DNA of 45,507 bases from Pseudomonadota bacterium (GTDB lineage Bacteria > Pseudomonadota > Gammaproteobacteria > Burkholderiales > Methylophilaceae): contig JAKOVB010000168.1 in the NCBI GenBank assembly GCA_029782295.1, positions 233,250-278,756 of the forward strand. Direction: 5' to 3'. A model generated the notes under the pieces. The model was not told the DNA's origin, did no database searches, and was given only the letters and a program-made list of their open reading frames with translations. The first letter of the stretch is position 1; each line of letters opens with the position of its first letter. Below, piece by piece: positions 17,027 through 26,357 of this stretch. The translations under genes and the position numbers were made by a program.

Positions 17027-18103
17027 CTAGGCAATGATGCCGCCGCCCAGGCATACATTGCTTTCATAGACGACGACCGACTGGCCAGGCGTCACCGCCC
17101 ATTGCGATTCGCCGAAGCGGATTTCACAGCGGTCATCGTTGATGCTGTCGATTTCGCACGGGGCGTCGGCCTGGCGATAACGGGTTTTGGCGGCGTAGAC
17201 CCAGTGCGTGCGCGGTGCCTGGCCGGCGATCCAGTGCATGTTCGAGGCCTGCAGCGTGTCCTTCAGCAGCAGCGGGTGGTCGTGGCCCTGAACGACGATC
17301 AGCTCGTTCCTGGCGAGATCCTTGCCGGCCACGTACCAGGGTTCGCCGTCGCCGTCACGCGAGCCGCCGATGCCCAAGCCCTGGCGCTGACCGAGGGTGT
17401 AGTACATCAGGCCGGTGTGGCGGCCGACGATCTTGCCTTCCGCATTGCGCATGTCGCCGGGTTCGGTCGGCATGTAGCGCTGCAGGAATTCCCGGAACGG
17501 GCGCTCGCCGATGAAGCAGATGCCGGTGGAATCCTTTTTCTCGCTGGTGGCCAGCCCGGCCTTGCGGGCGATTTCGCGGACCTCGCGCTTGAGGTATGTG
17601 CCCAGCGGGAACAGCGTCCTGGACAGCTGTTCCTGGTTGAGGCGGTGCAGGAAATAGCTCTGGTCCTTGGAGCCGTCTTCAGCCTTCAACAGCTGGAACA
17701 GGCCGTCGACTTCGCGTACCTGCGCGTAGTGGCCGGTGGCGATCTTGTCGGCACCCATGCTCATGGCGTGGTCCAGGAACGCACGGAACTTGATCTCGGA
17801 GTTGCACAGGATGTCCGGGTTCGGGGTGCGGCCGGCACGGTATTCCTCCAGGAAATTGGAGAACACCTTGTCTTTGTATTCCTTGGAGAAATTGACGGCC
17901 TCGATATCGATGCCGATACGATCTGCGACGGACACTGCGTCGATCAGGTCCTGCTTGGAGGAACAGTATTCTTCGTTGTCGTCATCTTCCCAGTTCTTCA
18001 TGAACAGGCCGACGACATCGTAGCCCTGCTCCTTGAGCAGCAGCGCGGTGACGGAGGAGTCGACGCCGCCGGACAGGCCGACGACTACACGTGGTTTGGT
18101 CAT
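17027..18103 (-). CDS. mnmA: tRNA-specific 2-thiouridylase
   Basis: 358 residues. It adds sulfur at U34 of Lys, Glu and Gln tRNAs. The PP-loop SGGVDS is at 11-16, the catalytic cysteines are Cys100 ([10 protein letters not shown]) and Cys196 (GICFIGER), and the tRNA-binding central domain and C-terminal beta barrel follow ([29 protein letters not shown]). The start overlaps the nudJ stop by four bases. nudJ-mnmA is also the gene order in enteric bacteria. Confidence 0.97.
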   Translation of the reverse strand: MTKPRVVVGLSGGVDSSVTALLLKEQGYDVVGLFMKNWEDDDNEEYCSSKQDLIDAVSVADRIGIDIEAVNFSKEYKDKVFSNFLEEYRAGRTPNPDILCNSEIKFRAFLDHAMSMGADKIATGHYAQVREVDGLFQLLKAEDGSKDQSYFLHRLNQEQLSRTLFPLGTYLKREVREIARKAGLATSEKKDSTGICFIGERPFREFLQRYMPTEPGDMRNAEGKIVGRHTGLMYYTLGQRQGLGIGGSRDGDGEPWYVAGKDLARNELIVVQGHDHPLLLKDTLQASNMHWIAGQAPRTHWVYAAKTRYRQADAPCEIDSINDDRCEIRFGESQWAVTPGQSVVVYESNVCLGGGIIA

Positions 18104-18543
18104 AGGTGGGTCAATACCGAAAGAGGGAAGCGCTGCCCGGCCAGGTAATGTTCCACACAGGTCAGGACTTGCGGGCTGCGATGGCGGTCCTGCGTGGCGC
18201 GCAGTTCATCAAGGGTCATCCACACGGCGCGCAGGATGCCGTCATCCAGCTTCTGGTCCGGGTCGTGGGCCAGGACGTTGCCGACGAAGGCGAAACGCAG
18301 GTAGGTGATGTCCTTTTTTGGATGCTTCCAGTGATACACGCCAAGCAGGCCGGTCGGTTCGAAACGGTGCGCGGTTTCTTCCCACGCTTCGCGCACGACG
18401 CCGTCCAGCAGCGATTCACCGTTTTCCAGATGGCCGGCGGGCTGGTTGAACATGATGCCGTCGGCCGTTTCCTCCTCGACCAGCAGGAATTTTCCATCCT
18501 TTTCAATGATGGCGGCGACGGTGACGTTGGGTTTCCAGATCAT
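18100..18543 (-). CDS. nudJ: Nudix hydrolase NudJ-like
   Basis: 147 residues. The N-terminus [21 protein letters not shown] and [12 protein letters not shown] are characteristic of NudJ, a HMP-PP/nucleoside di- and triphosphate phosphatase. The Nudix box is [22 protein letters not shown], with Ala where the consensus has Gly. Gene order with mnmA (ATGA overlap) supports the name. Confidence 0.9.
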   Translation of the reverse strand: MIWKPNVTVAAIIEKDGKFLLVEEETADGIMFNQPAGHLENGESLLDGVVREAWEETAHRFEPTGLLGVYHWKHPKKDITYLRFAFVGNVLAHDPDQKLDDGILRAVWMTLDELRATQDRHRSPQVLTCVEHYLAGQRFPLSVLTHL

Positions 18544-18571
18544 GATGATGCGTTTTGGGCAAAGGCTAATT

Positions 18572-19210
18572 TTACCTGTTTGCCAGCGCCGGGAACAGGC
18601 CGACCAGTCCGTGCGCGATGAATTCGACGGCCATGGCAGCCAGGATCAGGCCCATCAGGCGGGTAAAGATGTTGATGCCGATGGTCCCCAGCCGTCCCGC
18701 GATCGGGCCGGAGAGGGACAGGATCCCCCATGCCAGCAGGGCAACGGCAGTGACCGGCGCGAGCAATTCCACGTGCCCCCAGAATCCGCCGCTTTGCTGG
18801 GCGGCGATGATCATGCTGCTGATGGCGCCCGGGCCGGCCAGCAAGGGAATGCTCAGCGGCACGATGGCGATGGCTTCGCGCTCGGCCACGGCTTGTGCTT
18901 CCTCTGCCGTCTGGCGCACACCGCTCTGTTTTGCGTGCATCATGGAGATTGCCATCAGCAGCAACAGGATGCCGCCGCCGGTCTGGAAGGACGGGATGCT
19001 GATGCCGAAAAAGTCGAGGATGCGATCGCCGAGAAAGACGGCCAGCGCCAGTACCAGGAAAACCGTCATGGCCACCATGCGCACGATGCGTGCACGTTCT
19101 GCCCGGCTGCTGCCGCTGGTGGCAGTGATGAAGATCGGCACGCTGCCGATCGGGTTGACGATGGCGAACAAGGCCAGGCCGGTCTTGAAAAGGGCGCCCC
19201 AGTCAGTCAT
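18572..19210 (-). CDS. MarC family integral membrane protein
   Basis: 212 residues, six predicted membrane segments. MarC signatures: FAIVNPIGSVPIFI near the N-terminus, ISIPSFQTGGGILLL around 85-100, and the mirrored VPLSIPLLAGPGAIS around 127-141. The function of MarC/YchE proteins is unresolved; the old link to multiple antibiotic resistance was not upheld. Separate from nudJ by 28 bp in the same direction. Confidence 0.92.
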   Translation of the reverse strand: MTDWGALFKTGLALFAIVNPIGSVPIFITATSGSSRAERARIVRMVAMTVFLVLALAVFLGDRILDFFGISIPSFQTGGGILLLLMAISMMHAKQSGVRQTAEEAQAVAEREAIAIVPLSIPLLAGPGAISSMIIAAQQSGGFWGHVELLAPVTAVALLAWGILSLSGPIAGRLGTIGINIFTRLMGLILAAMAVEFIAHGLVGLFPALANR

Positions 19211-19272
19211 TTGATGTGCGTTGCTCCATGGTTTGGTATGCTTGAGCCCATAGCATTCTAACGGATAGATCG

Positions 19273-19818
19273 ATGGCGAAAGTACTGGTTCCCCTGGCTT
19301 CTGGCTGCGAAGAGCTCGAGGCCGTCACAATCGTAGACATCCTACGCCGAGCAGATGTCGCAGTCATTACAGCCAGCCTCGCGGATGGTCCGGTGCGGGC
19401 CAGCCGCGGCATGGTCCTGGTGGCCGACCGCACGTTGGACGACGTGTTGCAGGAATCGTTCGACATGATCGTACTGCCGGGCGGCATGCCTGGCAGCGAA
19501 CACCTCAGGCAGGATGCACGTATCCAGGCGTTGCTCCGGCGAATGGCCGCGGCAGGGGCCTATACGGCGGCAATCTGCGCGGCTCCCATGGCGTTGCATG
19601 CGGCCGGCCTGCTGGAAGGACGGCGCGCAACGGCCTTCCCGGGCGTACTGGAAGGCTTGTCCGGATCCCACCAGGTGGTCGACGCGGGGGTGGCGGTGGA
19701 TGGGCGTGTGGTGACGTCACGGGGGCCGGGGACGGCGATGGACTTTGCCCTGACGCTGGTGGAATTGCTGGCCGGCAAGGCAAGGCGCAACCAGGTCGAA
19801 GCCGGGCTGGTGCGATGA
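19273..19818 (+). CDS. yajL: DJ-1/PfpI family protein, YajL-like
   Basis: 181 residues, the length of the DJ-1/YajL subfamily. The nucleophile Cys102 lies in the elbow AAICAAPMAL, the assisting Glu in SGCEELEAV near residues 13-14, and IVLPGGMPGSEHL is a typical strand-turn. YajL/DJ-1 proteins protect against glyoxal or protein damage; older databases call them ThiJ. First gene of a translationally coupled yajL-maf-rng unit (4-bp overlap with maf). Confidence 0.85.
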   Translation: MAKVLVPLASGCEELEAVTIVDILRRADVAVITASLADGPVRASRGMVLVADRTLDDVLQESFDMIVLPGGMPGSEHLRQDARIQALLRRMAAAGAYTAAICAAPMALHAAGLLEGRRATAFPGVLEGLSGSHQVVDAGVAVDGRVVTSRGPGTAMDFALTLVELLAGKARRNQVEAGLVR

Positions 19819-20408
19819 CTGCCGGTCCTCATCTCTACCTGGCATCTCGCTCGCCACGTCGTGGGGAATTGCTGGCGCAGCTCGGCATCCGCTTCGCAGT
19901 GTTGCCTTCGGACGTGGACGAATCGGAACGCCCGGACGAATCTCCCGAACATTATGTCTTGCGGCTGGCGCACGATAAAGCGGCTGTCTGCCTGCAGCGC
20001 CTGGCGGCGCAGGGATTGCCCCCCTTGCCGGTGCTGGCGGCGGACACGACGGTCTGTATCGACGGCATGATCCTCGGCAAGCCGGAAAACGATGCCGATG
20101 CGGCGGCCATGTTGCGCCGCATGTCCGATCGCTGGCATGCCGTGCATACCGCTATCGCCGTGGCCTGTGGCGATCGTATTGAAACGGCGCTGTCCAGCAC
20201 CCAGGTGGAGATGGCGCCACTGACTGAAGCGGAAATCTCGGCCTACATCGCCTCAGGGGAGCCGCACGACAAGGCTGGCAGCTACGGCATCCAGGGACTG
20301 GCCGGGGCCTTCATCCGGCGCATCGAGGGCAGTTACTCCGGCGTCATGGGATTGCCGGTCTACGAAACATCGCAGTTGCTGAACAAATTTGGAGTCAAAG
20401 TCCTGTGA
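19815..20408 (+). CDS. maf: Maf-type nucleoside triphosphate pyrophosphatase (YhdE-like)
   Basis: 197 residues. The opening LYLASRSPRRGELLAQLG is the Maf P-loop-like signature; then DESERPDESPEHYVLRLAHDKA, the catalytic LAADTTVCIDGMILGKP and the YGIQGLAGAFIRRIEGSYSGVMGLP tail. YhdE-type Maf acts on dTTP/UTP and related nucleotides. Immediately followed by rng, as in enteric bacteria (maf-rng). Confidence 0.95.
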   Translation: MTAGPHLYLASRSPRRGELLAQLGIRFAVLPSDVDESERPDESPEHYVLRLAHDKAAVCLQRLAAQGLPPLPVLAADTTVCIDGMILGKPENDADAAAMLRRMSDRWHAVHTAIAVACGDRIETALSSTQVEMAPLTEAEISAYIASGEPHDKAGSYGIQGLAGAFIRRIEGSYSGVMGLPVYETSQLLNKFGVKVL

Positions 20409-21853
20409 GCGAAGAAATTCTGATTAACGTCACTCCGCAGGAAACGCGGGTCGCCATCATGGAGCAGGGCGTGGTGCAGGAGTTGCATCTGGAGCGCGCC
20501 GGTTCGCTGGGGCTGGTGGGTAACGTCTACAAGGGCACGGTGTGCCGCGTGCTGCCAGGCATGCAGTCTGCCTTTGTCGAGATCGGTCTGTCCCGTGCGG
20601 CCTTCCTGCATATCGCCGATATCCTGGAATACGAGAACAACGCCGAAAAGCCGATTCAGGAGTTGCTGCACGAAGGTCAGACACTCATGGTGCAGGTGAT
20701 CAAGGAGCCGATCGGCAGCAAGGGGGCGCGCCTGACGACGCAGATCAGCATCGCCGGACGTTTTCTGGTGTACCTGCCGCAGCAGGAGCACATCGGGGTG
20801 TCCCAGCGGATCGAGGACGAGGCCGAGCGCGAGGCGTTGCGTATGCGCCTGCAAGGTCTGTTGCCGGAGCAGTACGAGGGGGGCTACATCATTCGTACCA
20901 TGGCGGAAACCGCGACCGATGAAGAGCTTCTGGCCGACCTGGATTATCTGCACAAGGTCTGGGGCAATATCCAGGCTTCCAGCAGCGCGGCTTCCAAGGC
21001 ATCGCTGGTCTACCAGGACCTGAACCTGCCGCTCAAGGTGTTGCGTGATGTGGTGTGCGAGCACACTGAACGTATCCTCGTAGATTCGCGCGAGACTTCG
21101 CAGAAAATGCGCGAGTTCGCCAAAAGTTACGCCGGCAATGTGCTGGGCTGTATCGATACCTACAGCGGCGATCGCCCCCTGTTCGACCTGTATGGGGTGG
21201 AGCAGGAAATCGAGAAGGCGCTGTCGCGCAAGGTGGAGTTGAAGTCCGGCGGTTATCTGATTTTCGATCAGACCGAAGCGCTGACCACGGTGGACGTGAA
21301 TACCGGGGGATTTGTCGGCGGGCGGACCCTGGCCGACACCATCTTCAAGACCAATCTGGAGGCCGCGCAGGCCATTGCGCGCCAGCTAAGGCTGCGCAAC
21401 CTGGGCGGCATCATCATCCTCGACTTCATCGACATGGAAGAAGAGGCTCACCGTGAAGCCGTACTGGACGAGTTGCGCAAGGCTGTGGAGAAGGACCGGG
21501 TGCGTACCAGCATTCATGGTTTTTCCGGGTTGGGGCTGGTGGAGATGACGCGCAAGCGAACCCGCGAAAGCCTGGCGCATATCCTGTGCGAGCCTTGCCA
21601 CTGCTGCAGCGGGCGTGGCGAGTTGAAGACCGCTCAGACCGTGTGCTACGAAATCCTGCGTGAACTGGTGCGCGAGGCCCGTCAGTTCAATGCCCGCGAA
21701 TTCCGTGTGCTGGCATCGCAGAAAGTGATCGACCTGTTTCTGGACGAGGAATCCCAGAGTCTGGCGCAGCTTTCCGACTTTATCGGCAAGCCGATTTCGC
21801 TGCAGGTGGAAAGCCAGTACGGGCAGGAAGCCTTCGATATCGTACTGATGTAA
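20405..21853 (+). CDS. rng: Ribonuclease G
   Basis: 482 residues, normal length for RNase G without the RNase E scaffold tail. The start is GTG 20405, overlapping the maf stop (GTGA). An S1 RNA-binding domain lies at about 38-120 (GNVYKGTVCRVLPGMQSAFVEIG), the DNase I-like catalytic part has FDQTEALTTVDVNTGG and ILDFIDMEEEAHR with the Mg-binding aspartates, and the zinc-link is CEPCHCCSGRG (CxxCxxC-like). It matures the 5' end of 16S rRNA and decays some mRNAs. Confidence 0.97.
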   Translation: MSEEILINVTPQETRVAIMEQGVVQELHLERAGSLGLVGNVYKGTVCRVLPGMQSAFVEIGLSRAAFLHIADILEYENNAEKPIQELLHEGQTLMVQVIKEPIGSKGARLTTQISIAGRFLVYLPQQEHIGVSQRIEDEAEREALRMRLQGLLPEQYEGGYIIRTMAETATDEELLADLDYLHKVWGNIQASSSAASKASLVYQDLNLPLKVLRDVVCEHTERILVDSRETSQKMREFAKSYAGNVLGCIDTYSGDRPLFDLYGVEQEIEKALSRKVELKSGGYLIFDQTEALTTVDVNTGGFVGGRTLADTIFKTNLEAAQAIARQLRLRNLGGIIILDFIDMEEEAHREAVLDELRKAVEKDRVRTSIHGFSGLGLVEMTRKRTRESLAHILCEPCHCCSGRGELKTAQTVCYEILRELVREARQFNAREFRVLASQKVIDLFLDEESQSLAQLSDFIGKPISLQVESQYGQEAFDIVLM

Positions 21854-21859
21854 ATCGGG

Positions 21860-21878
21860 GGCCGCATCCGTTGCGGTC
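21860..21878. terminator. Short GC hairpin between convergent rng and dynamin-like gene
   Basis: GGCCGCA (21860-21866) pairs with TGCGGTC (21872-21878) with one G-T pair. No T-tract follows in either direction, so termination here would be weak. Confidence 0.35.
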
Positions 21879-21889
21879 CGTCCGGAAGG

Positions 21890-23848
21890 TTATTCCGAGG
21901 TTGCTGTGCCGGCTTGCGGCTTTTTGTGAGCGGCCTGCTGGGAAATCTTGACCAGCTTGAGCAGGATCTGGTCCAGTTGCGCGCCCTCGCTCTGCAGTTG
22001 AGCATAGCGCGACTCGACTTCTGTGATGTTCTGTTGCAATGTTTCCATGTTTTCGTGGATTTTCATCAACGATTCGGTGCGCTTGTCGAGTTGCGCCTTG
22101 TGGTCGTTGATCTGCAACTTGAGGGGTGCCAGCAGGCCTTTAAGCCAGATATTGGTGTCATGCTGGGTGATTTCGAACTGGTTGCGCGCCTGCGCGACCA
22201 GGCTGAAGAAGAATTTGCGTATCAGGAAGTGCTTCTCGGTCATGACGTTGACCGGGTCATTGCAGAATTCGTCGGTCGTCTTCAGCAAGGCCGTCATGCT
22301 TTGAACCAGCGGGGTCATGTCCAGGGTCGGCGGGACGCGTTCTTCGAAGCCGTGCTTGAGGTGGAACAGCTTGTAGAGTTCGTCGCCGATTTCCTTGATT
22401 TCCAGGCCCTGCTGCGAAATGCGCTCGGCCATCTCGTTGATCTGCTTGACCAATCCGCGCATGCCGAGATTGAGGCCGTGGGTGGTCCAGCTGTCACCGA
22501 TCGCCTTGCGGCTGTTTTCGAGGATCTGGTCCAGGTGCTGCACGCTCAGCTGCTGCATCAGGGCCTCACCCAGCTGCGCAATTTTCTGGTTCCCGCGGGT
22601 GAAGGTGCGGACCGATTCTTCGTAGATCTTACGGTCTTCCGCCACTTTCGACAGCAAGCCCTGGATCGTCTCGCGGTTCTTGCCGCGCAGGGAGGCCAGT
22701 TCCTGCAGTTGTGCGCGGGTGCCGGTGATGCGGCCCTGGATGGCCTTGCGCGACCCTTTGACCATGTTGCCCACATCGATCACGATGGTGTTGCGCAGAA
22801 TTTCGTGCTTGGTGGCGACGACACCGCTCGCCAGTACGGTTTCCACCTTTTCGATGCCGCTACGCTTGAGCAGGGCCGCGTCTCCACGGACTTTCGCCAG
22901 CAGGGCTTTCTGCGCGGATATCGCGAACACATCGGCAGCCGGCAGGCTGAGCTGGCGCGCGGTGGTCGCGACCTGCATCTGGATGGCGGCCTGGATTTCG
23001 TCCTCGGTCTTGAGGTCGTCCCACAGCATGTCGATCTTGTTGAGCACCGCCAGCTTGCGGCTGGCGCGGCCGCGAATGAAGCTGGTCCAGATTTCCATGT
23101 CCGACTTGGTGACGCCGGTGTCAGTTGCCAGCAGGAACACCACGGCATGGGCGTTGGGAATGATGTTGATGGTCAGTTCCGGCTCGGTCCCCAGGGTATT
23201 CAGGCCCGGGGTGTCCAGGATTACCAGGCCGCTCTTCAGCAAGGGGTGGGGGTAGTTGATCATGGCATGGCGCCAGACCGGGACGTCGACCATGCCCGAG
23301 GTCTTCAGGCTCTGCACCATGGAGATGTCTTCGTCGTTCCACAGGCCGAGTTTGCGGGCTTCCTCCAGCGGGACTTTCTTCTGCTCCACCAGCACGTTGA
23401 GCGCTTCCTTCATCGCCGTGCCGGAGTTGACGTCCAGGCGCACCCTCGACCAGGCGTTAGGGGTCTTCTTCAGCAGGACCAGGCTGTCATCGTTCTTACG
23501 GGTCTCGATCGGCAGCAGCTTGATGTAGGGTTCTTCGTTGGGATCCCAGAAGATCTCCGTCGGGCACATGGTGGTGCGCCCGGCATCGCAGGGCAGCAGG
23601 CGCTGCTTGAAATCGGAAAAGAACAGTGCGTTGATAGTCTCGGTCTTGCCACGTGCGAATTCGGCGACGAAAGCCAGCACCAGCCTGTCGTTGCGGACCG
23701 ATTCAGTCATGTCGAACAGGCGCAGGTCAACCAGGGCATCGGCAGCACCGGTGCTGTCCAGCCAGTCCCGGTATTCGCCGATGGCACCTGCCAGCTGGTC
23801 ACGCCAGAGATGGTATTCGGTAATCTGCTGTTCGAGTGTGTTACTCAT
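21890..23848 (-). CDS. Bacterial dynamin-like GTPase
   Basis: 652 residues. A GTPase domain at about 55-330 has G1 VAEFARGKTETINALFF (GKT at 67-69; the first glycine of GxxxxGK[ST] is Ala62), a G2-type threonine in GRTTMCPTEI, G3 DTPGLN (212-217) and G4 NKID (270-273). Long helical stretches follow, including a coiled coil near the C-terminus (about 575-635). This is the layout of bacterial dynamin-like proteins, which bind and remodel membranes. No paired second dynamin gene is adjacent, unlike tandem BDLP systems. It overlaps the end of yggU by eight bases, so it belongs to the yggS-proC-yggT-yggU operon. Function unknown. Confidence 0.8.
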   Translation of the reverse strand: MSNTLEQQITEYHLWRDQLAGAIGEYRDWLDSTGAADALVDLRLFDMTESVRNDRLVLAFVAEFARGKTETINALFFSDFKQRLLPCDAGRTTMCPTEIFWDPNEEPYIKLLPIETRKNDDSLVLLKKTPNAWSRVRLDVNSGTAMKEALNVLVEQKKVPLEEARKLGLWNDEDISMVQSLKTSGMVDVPVWRHAMINYPHPLLKSGLVILDTPGLNTLGTEPELTINIIPNAHAVVFLLATDTGVTKSDMEIWTSFIRGRASRKLAVLNKIDMLWDDLKTEDEIQAAIQMQVATTARQLSLPAADVFAISAQKALLAKVRGDAALLKRSGIEKVETVLASGVVATKHEILRNTIVIDVGNMVKGSRKAIQGRITGTRAQLQELASLRGKNRETIQGLLSKVAEDRKIYEESVRTFTRGNQKIAQLGEALMQQLSVQHLDQILENSRKAIGDSWTTHGLNLGMRGLVKQINEMAERISQQGLEIKEIGDELYKLFHLKHGFEERVPPTLDMTPLVQSMTALLKTTDEFCNDPVNVMTEKHFLIRKFFFSLVAQARNQFEITQHDTNIWLKGLLAPLKLQINDHKAQLDKRTESLMKIHENMETLQQNITEVESRYAQLQSEGAQLDQILLKLVKISQQAAHKKPQAGTATSE

Positions 23849-24143
23849 GCAGTCCTTCCAGCAGTACTTCCGGTGGATTGTTAGGGTCGATTATTTCCAC
23901 GATTTTCTGCCGCGCATGCTCCCCATGTTTAAGGAGCACCTGTTTTTTACTGACTTTAAATGATTTCCGCAGAAACTCCAACAACTTGTCGTTGGCCTGA
24001 TGATCGGCCGGAGGCGCGGCCACCTTGACCTTGAGCGCGCCATCGTGGAGTCCGGCGATTTCCGTCCGGCTGGCGTTGGGCTGGATGTACAGCGAGAGGA
24101 CCAGGCGGCCGTCCTTGTCGTGGCGATACCAGCTGGTGTCCAT
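23841..24143 (-). CDS. yggU: DUF167 family protein YggU
   Basis: 100 residues from ATG 24143, which overlaps the yggT stop (TGATG); upstream in-frame sequence lies inside yggT and is not used. LYIQPNASRTEIAG, ALKVKVAAPPADHQANDKLLEFL and the closing KIVEI are the DUF167 core, a small alpha/beta fold of unknown role. Follows yggT as in many proteobacteria. Confidence 0.92.
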   Translation of the reverse strand: MDTSWYRHDKDGRLVLSLYIQPNASRTEIAGLHDGALKVKVAAPPADHQANDKLLEFLRKSFKVSKKQVLLKHGEHARQKIVEIIDPNNPPEVLLEGLHE

Positions 24144-24718
24144 CAGAATAGGTGCAGCAACCGGTATTCCAGAGGGGCGACCAGCAGCATCAGCAGCAGT
24201 TGCACCACGATGAACACCACCAGTGGCGACAGGTCGATGCCGGAGGTGGCCGGCATGCGGCGACGCAGTGGTCGCAGGAAGGGGCGCGTCAGGCTGTCCA
24301 GTACCGGCGCTATCGGGGTGTGGGGGTTTACCCAGCTCAGGATGGCCTGGATGATGACCGCGTACATCAGCATGTACAGCGTGAGCTTGATGATGCCCAG
24401 ACAGGCGAGGCCGGCCAGGGCGAAAAAGATCTGCGAACCCGCGACCAGGATCGGGAAATCGCGCAACCACAGGATGGCCACCTGCAAGAGCAGTTGGGTC
24501 AGGAAGGCCAGCAGCAGGGAGGCCGTATCCAGCCAGCCGATGGCCGGCACGAAGCGACGCAGCGGCCGGACCGCGAAGTTGGTGAAGGCGATCACGCTCT
24601 GCGAGAACGGGTTGTGAAACGGAGCGCCTGTCAGTTGCAGATAGCAGCGCAGCAGGAAAGCCAGGGTCAGCAGGCCCAGCAGGGTGTCGAGCAGAAATTC
24701 GAATGCACTGGCAAACAT
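24143..24718 (-). CDS. yggT: YggT family membrane protein
   Basis: 191 residues from ATG 24718 (AGAGG eight bases before); an ATG at 24772 is in frame but lacks a site. Two YGGT repeats are visible: the first LTLAFLLRCYLQL-PFHNPFSQSVIAFTNFAVRPLRRFVP, the second YMLMYAVIIQAILSWVNPHTPIAPVLDSLTRPFLRPLRRRMP. About five membrane segments. Family linked to osmotic or cell-shape phenotypes; role unsettled. Confidence 0.92.
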   Translation of the reverse strand: MFASAFEFLLDTLLGLLTLAFLLRCYLQLTGAPFHNPFSQSVIAFTNFAVRPLRRFVPAIGWLDTASLLLAFLTQLLLQVAILWLRDFPILVAGSQIFFALAGLACLGIIKLTLYMLMYAVIIQAILSWVNPHTPIAPVLDSLTRPFLRPLRRRMPATSGIDLSPLVVFIVVQLLLMLLVAPLEYRLLHLF

Positions 24719-24800
24719 CAGGATGCCTCTGGAAATTGGGGTTGAAAGATGCAGCGCATCGCTGCGATGCATCCGAAGGGTTGATTGGGGATGGAGGCCA

Positions 24801-25610
24801 TCAGTCTTTCCCCAGCAGGTCGCCTAATTCGCGCGAACGTTCGGCGGCAGCACGTACCGCGTCGATCACTGCAATCCGCATGCCTGCTGCTTCCATGTGG
24901 TTGAGCGCACGTTCTGTGGTGCCGCCCTTGGAGGTCACCTGGGTGCGTAGCGTGGCGAAATCATACGGACTGTCTGCGGCCAGTCTGGCCGCGCCGAGTA
25001 CGGTCTGCATGGCCAGTTCGCGGGCTTGGCCGGAAGCCAGGCCGAGTTGCTCTCCGGCCTGCTGCATGGCCTCAAGGAAGTAGAACACGTAAGCCGGGCC
25101 GCTACCGGACATGGCGGTCACGGCGTCCATTTGCTGCTCGCTTTCCACCCAAAGCGTGGTGCCGACCGCGCTCATGACAGTCTCGGCCTGCTTCTGCTGT
25201 TCCGGGCTGACGCCTTCGGCGGCATACAGTGCAGAGACCCCCGCCTGCACCTGGGCCGGGGTGTTCGGCATGACGCGGACCACGGCGCGGTAGTTGCCCA
25301 GCCAGCGGATCAGGTCGGCGCAACGGACGCCAGCCGCAATCGAGACGACGAGTTGGGTATTCAGCAGGCTGCCGAGGAAGATGGCGACATCACGCAGCTG
25401 TTGCGGCTTGACCGCCAGTACCACGATGTCTGCCATGGCTGCCCCTGGCAATTGGTCGCTCGTGGTGATGCCGAAATCCTCTTGCAGCTGCCGGCGTTTG
25501 TCCGCGTCCGGCTCGACGACGTGAATGTCGGTCGCGGTCCAGTTCCTGGCCAGCAGGCCACTGATGAGGGCGCGAGCCATGTTGCCGCCGCCGATGAAGC
25601 TGATTTTCAT
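24801..25610 (-). CDS. proC: Pyrroline-5-carboxylate reductase
   Basis: 269 residues. Last step of proline synthesis. The Rossmann start ISFIGGGNMARALISGL, VVLAVKPQQL, RVMPNTPAQVQAG, MSGSGPAYVFYFLEAM and the signature around TVLGAARL-LRTQVTSKGGTTERAL identify ProC. Start overlaps the yggS stop by four bases. Confidence 0.96.
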   Translation of the reverse strand: MKISFIGGGNMARALISGLLARNWTATDIHVVEPDADKRRQLQEDFGITTSDQLPGAAMADIVVLAVKPQQLRDVAIFLGSLLNTQLVVSIAAGVRCADLIRWLGNYRAVVRVMPNTPAQVQAGVSALYAAEGVSPEQQKQAETVMSAVGTTLWVESEQQMDAVTAMSGSGPAYVFYFLEAMQQAGEQLGLASGQARELAMQTVLGAARLAADSPYDFATLRTQVTSKGGTTERALNHMEAAGMRIAVIDAVRAAAERSRELGDLLGKD

Positions 25611-26314
25611 GATAGGTCTTCTTTCAATTTTGCAGGTCTTGCGCCGAAAATCGCCGAGCCGACGCGCACGATGGTGGCCCCTTCGGCAATGGCGGCCGGG
25701 AAGTCTTCCGACATGCCCATGGACAACGTGTCCAGGGCGAACCCCTGTTGGTTGAGCGTTGCCTGCAGTTCACGCAACATTCTAAAGGGTTGGTGTTGCA
25801 ACGCAATGTCACGGGTGGGGGCCGGGATGGTCATCAGCCCGCGCAGTCTCAGCCTTGGCAGTCCGGCGATGGCACGGGCCAGTTCCAGCACCTCGCCCGG
25901 TGCGACACCCTCCTTGCTGGCTTCGCCGCTGACATTGACCTCGATACAGACCTGCAGCGGCGGCAGCGTGTCCGGGCGGGCATCGCTGAGGCGCTGGGCG
26001 ATTTTCAGGCGGTCGATGCCGTGCACCCAATGGAAATGCTCGGCGATCGGACGCGTCTTGTTGCTCTGGATGGGGCCGATGAAGTGCCATTCCAGCGGCA
26101 GGTCGGTCAGTTCCGCCATCTTGCCCAGGGCTTCCTGGACGTAGTTCTCCCCGAAGCGGGCCTGGCCGGCCGCATGCGCCGCGCGAATATCCGCCGCCGG
26201 CTTGGTTTTGCTCACGGCTAGCAGGTGCACTTCGCCCTCGGGCCGGCCGGCCTCGCGCTCGGCCTTGTGCATGGCTTCCCGTATCGCTTGCAAGCGTTCT
26301 GAAATTGAGGTCAT
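25607..26314 (-). CDS. yggS: PLP homeostasis protein (YggS/PROSC)
   Basis: 235 residues, a single TIM barrel. Lys36 in LLAVSKTKP is the PLP-bound lysine; ENYVQEAL, WHFIGPIQSNKTR, and LSMGMSEDFPAAIAEGATIVRVGSAIFG (split here: GMS-D and RVGSAIFG) are family marks. It buffers PLP and affects amino acid and keto acid pools. First gene of yggS-proC-yggT-yggU-dynamin, divergent from pilT with a 43-bp gap. Confidence 0.95.
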   Translation of the reverse strand: MTSISERLQAIREAMHKAEREAGRPEGEVHLLAVSKTKPAADIRAAHAAGQARFGENYVQEALGKMAELTDLPLEWHFIGPIQSNKTRPIAEHFHWVHGIDRLKIAQRLSDARPDTLPPLQVCIEVNVSGEASKEGVAPGEVLELARAIAGLPRLRLRGLMTIPAPTRDIALQHQPFRMLRELQATLNQQGFALDTLSMGMSEDFPAAIAEGATIVRVGSAIFGARPAKLKEDLS

Positions 26315-26357
26315 AATCCCTTTCCGGTTTATTAAAAATTATATCAGGGGAATATCG

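Noticed and set aside
21914-23884. Plus-strand open frame of 656 codons opposite the dynamin-like gene
   Set aside because: The minus strand has G1, G3 and G4 GTPase motifs in order; the plus frame has none.
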